Assembly: GCA_947442825.1 (NCBI GenBank) | Contig: CANEWU010000003.1 | Coordinates: 1 to 50,534, forward strand | DNA length: 50,534 nucleotides | Reading direction: 5' to 3' | DNA from: Synechococcaceae cyanobacterium | GTDB taxonomy: Bacteria > Cyanobacteriota > Cyanobacteriia > PCC-6307 > Cyanobiaceae | Shown: positions 1 through 9,243 of the stretch, in pieces | Numbering within the stretch: the first letter of the stretch is position 1 | How the letters are laid out: every line of letters begins with the position of its first letter | The notes under the pieces: generated by a model | What the model was told of the DNA's origin: nothing | The model's input: the letters and a program-made list of their open reading frames with translations, nothing else | Databases searched by the model: none | Translations under genes and position numbers: made by a program

Positions 1-1472
1 AGGGCCAGCCCCACCAGCACCAGCGCCCCCAACCACTGCCGCCGCTCCCCCAGCAGCCGCTGCAGCAGCGCCTCCTGCCCCTGTGGGTCGTAGCTCAGCC
101 ACAGGCGGGTCCAGGCCAGATCCAGGCCCCACCATTGATGCTGCACCCAGCGCAGGGCTCCGGTGCTCGCCCCGCCCCCCTCCTCCAGCGGCGCCGGCAC
201 CCAGCTGGTGGGATCCACCGGCCGCCAGCCCTGCTCGGGTAGCCACACCTCGCTCCAGGCGTGGGCGTTCCCCTGGCGGATGTCGATGTAGCCGCTGCCC
301 CCCAGCGGCACCACCCAGTCGCCGCCCCGGTAGCCGCTCACCACCCGGGCCGGCACGCCCGCCGCCCGCATCAGGGCGGTGAAGGCGCTGGCGTAGTGGC
401 CGCAGAATCCCTCCTGTCGCTCAAACAAAAACGTGTCGAGGGGCGCCCGCCCTGGCAGCGTGCCGGGCCGGAGCGTGTAGCGGAACGGCTGGCTGCGGAA
501 CCAGCGCTCCGCTGCCGCCAGCCGCTGCTCGGGCGTCGCCAGGGTGCCCCACTGGCGGCCCAGGGCCTCCAGGCGTGGGTTGGTCCCCAGCGGCAGCTGT
601 TGGTCGAACAGGTCGGGTGGGCGCGAGGCCCAGGCGGCGGGGCGGCCGTCGTCGTGCACGGTGTACACGCGCCGCAGGCCGGAGGAGCCGCTATGGCGCA
701 GCTGGCCCAGGGGGTCGATGCGCAGGTCGGGGTTCTGGGGGCGGCCGCGGCCGCTCCAGGGCACCGGCGGCAGGCCGCTCGGCTCCACCAGCCACAGCTG
801 GGGGCTGCCCGCCATGGCGTCGGCGCCAGTGCCGGCCGAGGGGGGGGCGGGCGGCCGCGGCGGACGCGGGCTGCGGCGGGGTTCGGCAGCGCTCCAGCGG
901 CGGCCGTCGAATTGCCCATGCACCAGCACCCGCCAGTAGCGATCCCCCGCTGGCGGCGGATCCCCCTGCGGGAAGGCCACCCGCGCCGCCGGGGCCTGGC
1001 TGGTGGCCAGTTCGGCGATGCCGGCGGGATCGAGGGTGTCGCTCAGCCCGGTGGTGGCCCCCACCCCCCGACCGCCCTCAACCACCGTGAACGGCCCCAG
1101 CCGGGGCAGCAGCAGGAACAGCACCAGCGCCATCGGCAGCGCCGCTAGCACCAGCTGGGCGCTGCGCCGCAGCATCACCTGCCAGCCCAGGCCCTCCCCC
1201 AGCTCCAGCGCCAGCAGCCCCGCCAGGGCGAACAGGGCGGCCAGGCCCTGCAGCAGGCTGCCCGCCAGGTCGGCCTGGAGTGAGGCCAGCAGCCCCGCGC
1301 AGAACAGCTGCAGCAGCCCCACCAGGCGCCGCTCGCGGACGCTGCGGGCCTCCGCCAGCTTCAGGGCGGTGAGCACCGCCAGGCCGATCGCCAGGGCGCC
1401 CAGCGGCTGGGACCACGGCACTGCGACCAGGGCGAGCGCCAGCAAGCCCATGGTCAGCCATCTCACGGACAC
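1..1472 (-). CDS. Transglutaminase-like (TgpA/DUF3488-type) membrane protein, C-terminus cut by window edge
   Basis: Open minus-strand frame reading VSVRWLTMGLLALALVAVPWSQPLGALAIGLAVLTALKLAEAR...RLVGLLQLF...LVLFLLLPRLGPFTVVEGGRGVGATTGLSDTLDPAGIAEL...; multiple TM segments; follows DUF58 and MoxR genes, the usual neighbours. GTG start at 1472 or 1466. Confidence 0.75.
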   Translation of the reverse strand, partial: MSVRWLTMGLLALALVAVPWSQPLGALAIGLAVLTALKLAEARSVRERRLVGLLQLFCAGLLASLQADLAGSLLQGLAALFALAGLLALELGEGLGWQVMLRRSAQLVLAALPMALVLFLLLPRLGPFTVVEGGRGVGATTGLSDTLDPAGIAELATSQAPAARVAFPQGDPPPAGDRYWRVLVHGQFDGRRWSAAEPRRSPRPPRPPAPPSAGTGADAMAGSPQLWLVEPSGLPPVPWSGRGRPQNPDLRIDPLGQLRHSGSSGLRRVYTVHDDGRPAAWASRPPDLFDQQLPLGTNPRLEALGRQWGTLATPEQRLAAAERWFRSQPFRYTLRPGTLPGRAPLDTFLFERQEGFCGHYASAFTALMRAAGVPARVVSGYRGGDWVVPLGGSGYIDIRQGNAHAWSEVWLPEQGWRPVDPTSWVPAPLEEGGGASTGALRWVQHQWWGLDLAWTRLWLSYDPQGQEALLQRLLGERRQWLGALVLVGLA

Positions 1473-2386
1473 TGGGCCAGGGCCGCCAGGCAGCGGTCGC
1501 GGTGGGCGGCGCCGCGGCCGATGGGGATCGGCACGCCCGCCAGCGCCAGCCCGTAGGCCGCCCCCTCGCCGTGCAGCCGCCAGATCCGCTCGCTCAGGTG
1601 CTCCATCGCCTGCTCCAGCGCCACCGATGGGTCGGGGGCCAGGAGCGGCGGGGGATCGCCGGGGCTGGCGAAGCGTTTGCTGAAGCTGCCCCGGCCCTGG
1701 GCCAGCAGCGTCCAGGCCAGCCGGCTGGGGGCGTCTTCTGGGCGGTGGGGGCGCAGATCGTGCCACTCCTCGCTGCCCTCCCGCCGCCGCCCCTCCCGCA
1801 GCGGGCCGTCCTCCGGTCCGCCCTCGGGCGGCAGCGCCTGCACCGGGCCCTGCCGCCGCGCCGGGTAGATCAGTTGCGGCACCGTCGGACGCCAGCGCGA
1901 CCAGCAGATGAACAGCCCCAGCGGGGCGGTGGTCTGCAGCCGCAGGCAGCCGGGGCTGTGCCATCCCCGCCGCGCCGGATTCCAGGCCACCGTCAGCTCG
2001 TGGACGCCGGGATCGAGGCTGCGGGGTGCCGTCAACCCCTCGCCCCCCGGCCCCGGCTCGAAGCCCAGCTGCAGCCCTTCGCAGCGGCTGCGGTTGCGCA
2101 GCCGCAGGGGGTAGGCCAGTGGGCTGCCGGCGAAGCCCGGTGGGGGGTCTGCGCAGGCCAGCTCCAGCCCCTGCAGGTTGAGGTGGGTGAGGTGAAGGGT
2201 CAGCAGGAACAGGCCCAGCATCAGGAAGCTGAGCAGCAGCGGGCCGTTGCGCTGCATCTGGATCCCCAGCAGCTGCAACCCGGCGGTGGCCCCCAGCCAG
2301 AGCCAGCCGAAGCGCGTGGGCACGATGTAAAGGGTGCGCAGCCCCAGCTGCACCTGTGCCCCCTGGAGCGGGCGGCCGAACTCCAT
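1463..2386 (-). CDS. DUF58 domain-containing protein
   Basis: MEFGRPLQGAQVQLGLRTLYIVPTRFGWLWLGATAGLQLLG...REGRRREGSEEWHDLRPHRPEDAPSRLAWTLLAQGRG; start trimmed from the track ORF to MEF, abutting the MoxR stop. Confidence 0.8.
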   Translation of the reverse strand: MEFGRPLQGAQVQLGLRTLYIVPTRFGWLWLGATAGLQLLGIQMQRNGPLLLSFLMLGLFLLTLHLTHLNLQGLELACADPPPGFAGSPLAYPLRLRNRSRCEGLQLGFEPGPGGEGLTAPRSLDPGVHELTVAWNPARRGWHSPGCLRLQTTAPLGLFICWSRWRPTVPQLIYPARRQGPVQALPPEGGPEDGPLREGRRREGSEEWHDLRPHRPEDAPSRLAWTLLAQGRGSFSKRFASPGDPPPLLAPDPSVALEQAMEHLSERIWRLHGEGAAYGLALAGVPIPIGRGAAHRDRCLAALAQCP

Positions 2387-3303
2387 CAGCGCAAGCTCTC
2401 CACGCCGCTCAGCAGCTGGCGGCTCAGCTCCGCCGCCCCGCCCCCGGCTTGGCCCCCATCCAGCCGGTGTTCGCACACGGGGGACAGCACCGCCTGCACG
2501 TCGTCGGGCAGCACGTGGCTGCGGCCCTCGATCAGCGCCCAGGCGCGGGCGGCCGCCAGCAGGCCCAGGCCGGCGCGGGGGGAGAGGGGAAAGCCCCGCT
2601 GGCTGCCGTCGCGGCTGCGGGCCAGTAGGTCGAGCACGTAATCGAGCAGGGCGGGGCTGGCATGCACGGCCGCCGCCTGCTCCTGCAGCCGCAGCAGATC
2701 GTCGGGGCTGAGGGAGGCCTGCAGCCCGTCGGGACGCTCCGCCTCCCCCTGCAGCAGCGCCCGCTCGGCCCCGCGCTCCGGGAAACCGAGGCTCAGGCGC
2801 ATCAGGAAGCGATCGAGCTGGGATTCCGGCAGAGGCGCGGTGCCCCCCTGGTCGAGGCCGTTCTGGGTGGCGATCACCAGGAAGGGATAAGGCAGCGCAT
2901 GGCTGGTGCCGTCCACGCTCACCCGCCCCGCCGCCATCGCCTCCAGCAGGGCGCTCTGGGTGCGGGGGCTGGCGCGGTTGATCTCATCGGCCAACAGCAC
3001 CTGGGCGAAGAGCGGGCCGGGGCGGAACTGGAACTGCCCCGTGGTCGGATCGAACACGTTGACGCCGGTGAGATCGGCCGGCAGCAGGTCGCTGGTGAAG
3101 CTGACGCGGCGGAAGTCGAGGGCGAAGCTGCGGGCCAACGCCTCCGCCAGGGTGGTTTTGCCCACGCCGGGCAGGTCTTCGATCAGCAGGTGGCCGCGGG
3201 CCAGCAGGCAGGCCAGGGCCAGGCGCACCTGCCGCTCCTTGCCGAGCAACACGCGGCTGATCGAGGCGATCACGGGTTGGAGGGGGGAGGCGGCCACGGG
3301 CAC
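2386..3303 (-). CDS. MoxR-family AAA ATPase
   Basis: Walker A GVGKTTLAEALA, Walker B LLADEINRASPRTQSALLEAM, FLVIATQN; start trimmed to GTG (VPVAASPLQPVIASIS). Confidence 0.9.
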   Translation of the reverse strand: MPVAASPLQPVIASISRVLLGKERQVRLALACLLARGHLLIEDLPGVGKTTLAEALARSFALDFRRVSFTSDLLPADLTGVNVFDPTTGQFQFRPGPLFAQVLLADEINRASPRTQSALLEAMAAGRVSVDGTSHALPYPFLVIATQNGLDQGGTAPLPESQLDRFLMRLSLGFPERGAERALLQGEAERPDGLQASLSPDDLLRLQEQAAAVHASPALLDYVLDLLARSRDGSQRGFPLSPRAGLGLLAAARAWALIEGRSHVLPDDVQAVLSPVCEHRLDGGQAGGGAAELSRQLLSGVESLR

Positions 3304-3347
3304 AGGCAACCCGCCTAGCCTGGCGGATTCCCTGCGGCCCTGCCCCG

Positions 3348-4460
3348 TTGCCCCCGGAGACGTCGCCTGAAATCCATGGCGGCAACCGCCAGGCGGTGGC
3401 CCGAAGGCTCGGCTGCCGCCCCGAAGAGATTCTTGATGCCAGCGCCTCGCTGGTGCCTTTCGGCCCGCCTGCGGTCCTGGTGCGGTCCCTGAAACGCGGC
3501 ATCTCCGGCCCGGCCCTGCGCGACTACCCCGACCGCGACTACCACGCCCTCCGCGGCGCCCTTGCGGCACTGCATGGCGTGGATCCGGCCGCGGTGCTGC
3601 CCGGCAACGGAGCGGCCGAGCTGTTCACCTGGGCGGCCCGCGATGCCGCCGCCGCTGGCGTGAGCCTGCTGCCCGCCCCGGGTTTCGCCGATTACGGCCG
3701 CGCCCTTGCCTGCTGGGGCGGTGCGACCCGCCCGCTGCCCCTGCCGCTGCACTGGGGAGCCGCCTTCCCCCAGCCGTTCCCGGCCCCGCCGCCGGATCCG
3801 ATCGAGCCCGCGGCGACGCTCTGGATCACCAATCCCCACAACCCCACCGGCCAGCTGTGGAGTCGGGATTCGTTGGAGCCGCTGCTGGAGCGTTTCGCGC
3901 TGGTGATCGTCGATGAGGCGTTCCTGCCGCTGGTGCCCGATGGCGAGAAACAGTCGCTGATCCCGCTGCTCGCCGATCACCCCGGGCTGGTGGTGATCCG
4001 CAGCCTCACCAAGCTGCTGGCCATCGCCGGACTGCGCCTCGGCTATGCACTGGCGGCACCGGAGCGATTGGATCGCTGGGGACGCTGGCGCGATCCCTGG
4101 CCGGTGAACGGCCTGGCGGCGCTGGCGGGGGTTGAGTTGCTGGCCGATGGGGAGGGCTTCGCGCGCTGGCAGACGCGCGTGCAGACCTGGACCGCCCGCG
4201 AGGGCGCCTGGCTGGCGGCGCAACTCGCGACGATTCCAGGGCTGGAGCCGCTGCCCTCGGCGGCCAATTTCCTGTTGCTGCGCGGCGAGGGGTCGCTGGA
4301 GCCGCTGCGCTGCGCCCTTGAGAAGCGGGAGCGGGTGTTGGTGCGGGATTGCCGCTCCTTCGAGGGGCTTGGCCCTCAGTGGCTGCGGCTGGCGCTGCTC
4401 GATCGGGTTGGCAACAGCAGGGTGATTGAGGGGCTGCGGCGGTGTAGTATGCGCGGTTAG
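3348..4460 (+). CDS. Class I/II PLP aminotransferase, CobD/HisC-like (threonine-phosphate decarboxylase candidate)
   Basis: IHGGNRQAVARRLGCRPEEILDASASLVPFGPP; TNPHNPTGQLW; IVDEAFLPL; RSLTKLLAIAGLRLGYALA (PLP lysine motif). TTG start. Confidence 0.75.
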   Translation: MPPETSPEIHGGNRQAVARRLGCRPEEILDASASLVPFGPPAVLVRSLKRGISGPALRDYPDRDYHALRGALAALHGVDPAAVLPGNGAAELFTWAARDAAAAGVSLLPAPGFADYGRALACWGGATRPLPLPLHWGAAFPQPFPAPPPDPIEPAATLWITNPHNPTGQLWSRDSLEPLLERFALVIVDEAFLPLVPDGEKQSLIPLLADHPGLVVIRSLTKLLAIAGLRLGYALAAPERLDRWGRWRDPWPVNGLAALAGVELLADGEGFARWQTRVQTWTAREGAWLAAQLATIPGLEPLPSAANFLLLRGEGSLEPLRCALEKRERVLVRDCRSFEGLGPQWLRLALLDRVGNSRVIEGLRRCSMRG

Positions 4461-4811
4461 GTGTTGTGGTTCGGCAGGTTGTTTTTGATAAGGGTGCGTC
4501 GCCTGGGGTGAGGTGCGATCCCCGCCAACTCAGGAATCACAGATCCATGCTGAGCTATCTCTCGCGACTCACTGGATGGAGATCAAACACGGAATGACTA
4601 CGGCTTGCGTGACTGCCTCCTCTTGGCAGGCAATTTGAAGGAGGCAAGGGACCAGGCTCACTGCCTTGCCCGGCCAAAAGGCAGGACAATGTTGTATAGT
4701 GAAGAGCCGTCTCAATAAAGCCAAGCCTCAAGAAAAAACCTGAGCCAAGACAGGCAATAAACAGCGTAGACAGGTGCATGCCGACGCCCCTAGACGCTTG
4801 ACTCAGGCTTA

Positions 4812-5150
4812 TTGTGCTATAGGTTCTATCTGATTTTGGGCCTTTTCCTGTTGATATTGACGCTGCCGTTTGCAGTGCTCCTTTCAGTGCCACTTTTGCT
4901 GGTATTGTCTGGCCTGCTTGTCGCAATTTTTGTTACCACTATAGCCCTCCCCAGGCAACGTAAACGTGTTACAAGATTTGTGGCAGTGATCTGCTTTGTA
5001 CTGTTATGCCTTGCTTCTTTAGTCGGGGGATTCAGTTTTGCTTTCTGTATCGTAGTAGGAGCCAATCAACCCGAGCCCACGGGAAACCACTTTTGGAGTG
5101 CTAATGAATACTGTCGGTCATCCCCATTGCGTCATTTGTATCTCCAGTAA
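4812..5150 (+). CDS. Putative small membrane protein (orphan)
   Basis: Two to three hydrophobic stretches (FYLILGLFLLILTLPFAVLLSVPLLLVLSGLLVAIFVTTIAL; FVAVICFVLLCLASLVGGFSFAFCIVV) in a lower-GC island; TTG start; no family recognised. Confidence 0.35.
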   Translation: MCYRFYLILGLFLLILTLPFAVLLSVPLLLVLSGLLVAIFVTTIALPRQRKRVTRFVAVICFVLLCLASLVGGFSFAFCIVVGANQPEPTGNHFWSANEYCRSSPLRHLYLQ

Positions 5151-5644
5151 ACTATTTTCTGATAATCTTTTCGGCTTCAATCAAAGAAGCGCTTTTGGCC
5201 TCACTATGCAACAGAGTGCTTCAACACACAGGGTCTAGACAGAAGACCAGCCCGCAAAGACCTATATTTAGTGCTGAACATCCATCTCGCAATAGATGGA
5301 CGGGCAGCTTTTTGAGGGGGCCAGAAGTGAGACATTCTTGTAGTGAAACAAAGATCGGATTCTCCGTCTCCTTCGTATAGTGATTGTTCTTTTTCTGCCA
5401 TGATCGCGAATGATTAAGCTAGCATTAAGTTGCAAATGTAGGGATTTTCCGCCAAGATGTAGGCATGATTAAATGGCTCTCCTCCAAAAAGAAGGTATGG
5501 GTAGGGACTAACAGCCCCCTTGAGTGGACAGACCTACGGCAGCCCTATGCTGCGCCACCCAAGCGATCTGCCTGCCACTCAGGGGCGGCATGGCTTTATC
5601 AGATGCCAATCCTGGGTGGGCCTGGAGAAGGTCTCCTGGTGGCG

Positions 5645-5897
5645 GTGCCGAAATCCTGCGGATTAGGCCATACCGGGTCTATTTCCATAGCCATGAATGA
5701 AGTGAGCCTCCCCATATTCACGTTGATCGTGATCGGGCAAACTGCAAGATGTGATTAAATCTTGTCGCGCTGGCTTCAGGTCTGGGGTTCAAGGCAGCAG
5801 AGCTTCGAGACATTGAGCAGCTTGTTAGTGCCAACAGGGCTATGCTGGAATAAGTATGTGAGGAGTTTCATGGTGAATCCTGGGGCGCGTGTCATGA
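5645..5897 (+). pseudogene. Decayed DUF4160 gene
   Basis: Reading frame from 5653: ILRIRPYRVYFHSHE*SEPPHIHVDRDRANCKM*LNLVALASGLGFKAAELRDIEQLVSANRAMLE*VCEEFHGES; in-frame stops at 5698, 5752 and 5851, frameshift after GTG CCG AAA at 5645, and another near the end. Confidence 0.7.
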
Positions 5898-6129
5898 ATG
5901 TGAGTTCTGCAGACGACGTTCTTGTTGTCGAGATTGAGGACGGCAGAGCTATTTCGTTCCAATCACTTGCTAGCCAAGACTGTTGCATGCGTCTCAAAAG
6001 GAGCGTGATCACTGGCAAGTCGCCGGTGGTGGTTTTGGCGTGCACCGGCCGATTATTGATGAGGATCTCAGCGTCGATTGTCTGCTTCGTGGAGCACCAG
6101 CTCCCCGAGTCCGTGTGATGAGCAGCTAA
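5894..6129 (+). pseudogene. Decayed DUF2442 gene (partner of DUF4160)
   Basis: MNVSSADDVLVVEIEDGRAIS then -1 shift at about 5956: VPITC*PRLLHASQKERDHWQVAGGGFGVHRPIIDEDLSVDCLLRGAPAPRVRVMSS*; in-frame TAG at 5971. Track ORF 5762..6118 is a frame chimera across this region. Confidence 0.75.
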
Positions 6130-6261
6130 CACCGCCATGCACCTGACCTGCCACCACAGATTCACTTCCCCCTTTGAGTTCCGTGGGAAACTCATCAGGC
6201 GTGCGACAGCTCTACATCTCTCAGGTTAGTCTTGGTACATTGGAGTGAAGCTGGTTCCCCT

Positions 6262-6369
6262 ATGACAGCAGCACCCTCCACCACGGCCGCCATCCCGATC
6301 GACCCGCGGATCAGCGCGATAGCCGCAGCGATCGCAGCAGCCATCCCTGAAGCCCAGGTCCGCTCTTGA
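6262..6369 (+). pseudogene. N-terminal remnant of MNT-type nucleotidyltransferase
   Basis: MTAAPSTTAAIPIDPRISAIAAAIAAAIPEAQVRS*; stops where the GSRARG motif of MNT proteins would be expected (inferred from family). Confidence 0.45.
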
Positions 6370-6556
6370 GGAGGTGCAGCGCATGGTGGAGCTCTCGGGC
6401 TTCCGCGAAAGCAGCCTCGGTTTCCGTCTTCAACAGGCCTGTGAGAAGGCTCTAAAAAGCTGGATGCACTTGATGGATTGGCTGGAGGAATCGGGAAGTG
6501 ATGTCAGCGCGTTCGAGTCGACTCCCGATCTCACTCTCTTTGCGGTTCAAAGCTAG
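6367..6556 (+). pseudogene. Internally deleted HEPN-domain protein remnant
   Basis: [63 protein letters not shown]; matches HEPN start (QQACEKALKSW) and end (SGSDVSAFE...TLFAVQ) with the middle missing. Confidence 0.55.
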
Positions 6557-7635
6557 AAGCCTGCCGCCAGCGCCGTGATCCGCTCCGCCAGCTCCCGGTC
6601 GGCGTCGCGCACCGCCAGCCGCTCCATGCCGGCCCGCAGCACCTGCAGCGGATCGTCAGGCCCCGCTTCCCCCCGCAGGCGTGGCCCCAGCAGCCGCTCC
6701 ACCGCCTCCGCCAGCGCCGTGCCCTCCGGACCGTGCTGCCACACGATCACCGCGGCGCCGAGGGCGGCGGCGGCGTTGGCGTTGGCGTCCTGGTGGCGGT
6801 CGGCGGCGGCCGGGAAGGGCACCAGGATCGCCGGCGTGCCGCACACCGCCAATTCGCTGAGGCTGCCGGCTCCGGCGCGGCTGATCGCCAGGTCGCAGTG
6901 CTGCAGCAGGCCGGGCAACTCGTCGCTGAAGGGGCGCTCCACCACCTGCGGCAGCTGGAGCTGGCCCGCCTCCGGGTCGTTGCTGCCGGTGAGGTGCACC
7001 ACGCGGCAGCCCGCGGCCGCCAGCTTCGGCAGCAGGGGTCGCACCATCCGGTTCAGGCCCACCGCCCCCTGGCTGCCGCCCATCACCAGCAGCAGGGGGC
7101 CCTCGCCCGTCGGCACCCAGTCCGGCAGCGGGGCTGGTTCGAGGAAGTCGTGGCGCACCGGTGTGCCGGTCACCAGCGGTCGGCAGCGCGGCAGCCGCTC
7201 CGCCGCCTCGGGTAGCCCCACCGCCACGTGGCTGCATAGGCGTCCGAGCAGCCTTGTCACCTTGCCGGGCACCGCATTGCTCTCGTGCAACACCACCGGC
7301 ACGCCGCACCAGCGGGCCGCCAGGATCGCCGGCGCCGCGATGTAGCCGCCACTGCTGAACACCGCCGTGATCCCCTCCCGCCGGATCAGCCGCCGCACCA
7401 CCCGCGTGGCGGTGAGCAGCTGCACGAGGTTCCACAGCTTGCGCAGGCCCCGCCCCTGCAGCCCACCAGCCCGTACGAAGTGCATCGGGTACAGGCTGGG
7501 CACCAGCTGGCGCTCCAGCCGGTCCGGCACCCCCAGCCACTGCACCCGCCAGTCGGGGGGCAGGGCCTCCGCCACCGCCAGGGCCGGAAACAGATGGCCA
7601 CCGGTGCCGCTGGCGGCGATCAATAGCGTCGGCAT
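6553..7635 (-). CDS. murG: UDP-N-acetylglucosamine-N-acetylmuramyl-(pentapeptide) pyrophosphoryl-undecaprenol N-acetylglucosamine transferase
   Basis: [90 protein letters not shown]. Confidence 0.97.
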   Translation of the reverse strand: MPTLLIAASGTGGHLFPALAVAEALPPDWRVQWLGVPDRLERQLVPSLYPMHFVRAGGLQGRGLRKLWNLVQLLTATRVVRRLIRREGITAVFSSGGYIAAPAILAARWCGVPVVLHESNAVPGKVTRLLGRLCSHVAVGLPEAAERLPRCRPLVTGTPVRHDFLEPAPLPDWVPTGEGPLLLVMGGSQGAVGLNRMVRPLLPKLAAAGCRVVHLTGSNDPEAGQLQLPQVVERPFSDELPGLLQHCDLAISRAGAGSLSELAVCGTPAILVPFPAAADRHQDANANAAAALGAAVIVWQHGPEGTALAEAVERLLGPRLRGEAGPDDPLQVLRAGMERLAVRDADRELAERITALAAGF

Positions 7636-7709
7636 GGGCGGCTTGGGGTGGCGGCAGGGGGCGGCGCGCCTAACTTAAAAGCCATTCACGACCCCGCCGC
7701 CCCGCGCCG

Positions 7710-8495
7710 ATGGCTTCGCCCCGCCCGCTTCCCGCCGCGCTGCTGGGCGCCTTGTTGGCACTCACGGGGGTGCTGCCGGCGGTTCTGTCCGCGGCGCTGG
7801 CCCCGACGCCTGCCCGGGCCGCCAGCCCCGCGGCGCTGCCCCTGCCGGCCCTGGAGGCCGCGCTCAATGCCTCCGGCGACGACGGCCTGGAGGCCTTGTT
7901 GCAAAAGGGCCCGGGGCTCAATCCGCCGGAGCTGCTCGCCCGCCGCCGCCAGCTCCGCGACCAGTTCCCCGACCTCCAATGGCGGGTCAGTGCCGGCGCG
8001 CCGCTGCGCGACGGGCGCCCCACCGTGAGCCTGAAGGTGAGCGGCACCCGCCGCCAGGGGGCCAGCACTTTCCGGCTCGATGGCGAGCAGTGGCTGCAGC
8101 TGCAGAGCGATGGCACCCGCTTCACGGGCCAAACGGTGCTGCGCGAGCAGTCGATCGTGCGCAGCGGTGAGCAGGCGCCGCCCGTGAGCGTGCTGATCCC
8201 CGACGCCGTGCTCACCGGCCAGCGTTACGACGTGGATGTGATCTTTGATGAGCCCCTCGACGGTGCCCTCACCGCCGGCGGCATCACGGCCCTCACCCCC
8301 GAGCAGGTGGCGGCGATGGAGAGCCCCACCATGGAGCTGGGCGCCCTGGGCGGTGGCGGCCTCTTCAAAACGGTGCAGGCCCCCCTCACCCCCGGCTCGC
8401 AAACCTGGGCGGTGCTGCTGGTGCATCCGCGCGGGGTGGTGAGCGCCGCCAAGCGGGTTCGGGTGGTGGCCGACCGGCGTTCCCTCGAGCTCTGA
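7710..8495 (+). CDS. Hypothetical exported protein
   Basis: 261-aa ORF with N-terminal signal-like segment (LLGALLALTGVLPAVLSAALAPTPARA), divergent from murG, upstream of a two-component system. Confidence 0.7.
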   Translation: MASPRPLPAALLGALLALTGVLPAVLSAALAPTPARAASPAALPLPALEAALNASGDDGLEALLQKGPGLNPPELLARRRQLRDQFPDLQWRVSAGAPLRDGRPTVSLKVSGTRRQGASTFRLDGEQWLQLQSDGTRFTGQTVLREQSIVRSGEQAPPVSVLIPDAVLTGQRYDVDVIFDEPLDGALTAGGITALTPEQVAAMESPTMELGALGGGGLFKTVQAPLTPGSQTWAVLLVHPRGVVSAAKRVRVVADRRSLEL

Positions 8496-8505
8496 GCCGG
8501 CGGCC

Positions 8506-9243
8506 ATGCCCAGCCCGCCCGGCCGAAAGCACCGCGTCTGGGTGGTCGACGACGACGCCGAGATCCGTCAGATGCTCGCCACTTACCTCGGTCAGCAGGG
8601 CTACGACGTGCGCACCCTCGCCGATGGCGTCCAGCTGATGGCGCGCTTGCAGAGCCAGCGCCCCGATGTGCTGGTGCTCGACCTGATGCTCCCCGGCGAC
8701 GATGGCCTCACCCTGCTGCGGCGCCTGCGCGACGCCGACGACGACCTGCCGGTGCTGATGCTTACCGCCCGCGCCGATGCGGTCGACCGCATTATCGGCC
8801 TGGAGCAGGGCGCCGACGACTACCTGGCCAAGCCGTTCCTGCCGCGGGAGCTCACCGCCCGCATCGAGGCGGTGCTGCGGCGCCGCGGTCGCCTCGGCAC
8901 CGGGGCGCCGCTGCCGGAGGGGGAGCGCATCCGCTTCGGCGATGCCGAGGTGGATCTGGCCACCCGCACCCTGGAGCGTGCCGGCCAGCCCTTGGCGATC
9001 ACCAGCGGCGAATTCGCCCTGCTGGCGGCCTTTGTGCAGCATCCCCAGCGGCCCCTCTCCCGTGAGCGCCTGATCGAGCTGGCCCGCGGCCCCGATAGCG
9101 ACACCGATAGCCGCAGCATGGACGTGCAGGTATCGCGGCTGCGCCGCCTGATCGAGCCCGATCCATCCCGGCCCCGCTACGTGCAGACGGTCTGGGGCTA
9201 CGGCTATGTGTTTGTCCCCGATGGCCGCCCCCGCGCCCACTGA
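8506..9243 (+). CDS. OmpR/PhoB-family response regulator
   Basis: VWVVDDDAEIRQMLATYLGQQGYDVRTL; VLVLDLMLPGDDGLTLL; KPFLPRELTARIEAVLRR; winged-helix C-terminus MDVQVSRLRRLIEPDPSRPRYVQTVWGYGYVFVP. Confidence 0.95.
   Translation: MPSPPGRKHRVWVVDDDAEIRQMLATYLGQQGYDVRTLADGVQLMARLQSQRPDVLVLDLMLPGDDGLTLLRRLRDADDDLPVLMLTARADAVDRIIGLEQGADDYLAKPFLPRELTARIEAVLRRRGRLGTGAPLPEGERIRFGDAEVDLATRTLERAGQPLAITSGEFALLAAFVQHPQRPLSRERLIELARGPDSDTDSRSMDVQVSRLRRLIEPDPSRPRYVQTVWGYGYVFVPDGRPRAH

Noticed and set aside
4555-4926. 123-aa minus ORF in the island
   Set aside because: No recognisable domain or coding-like composition; overlaps the hydrophobic + strand ORF start.
5762-6118. 118-aa ORF as an intact gene
   Set aside because: It joins an out-of-frame piece of the DUF4160 relic with the first 21 codons of the DUF2442 relic and an out-of-frame tail.
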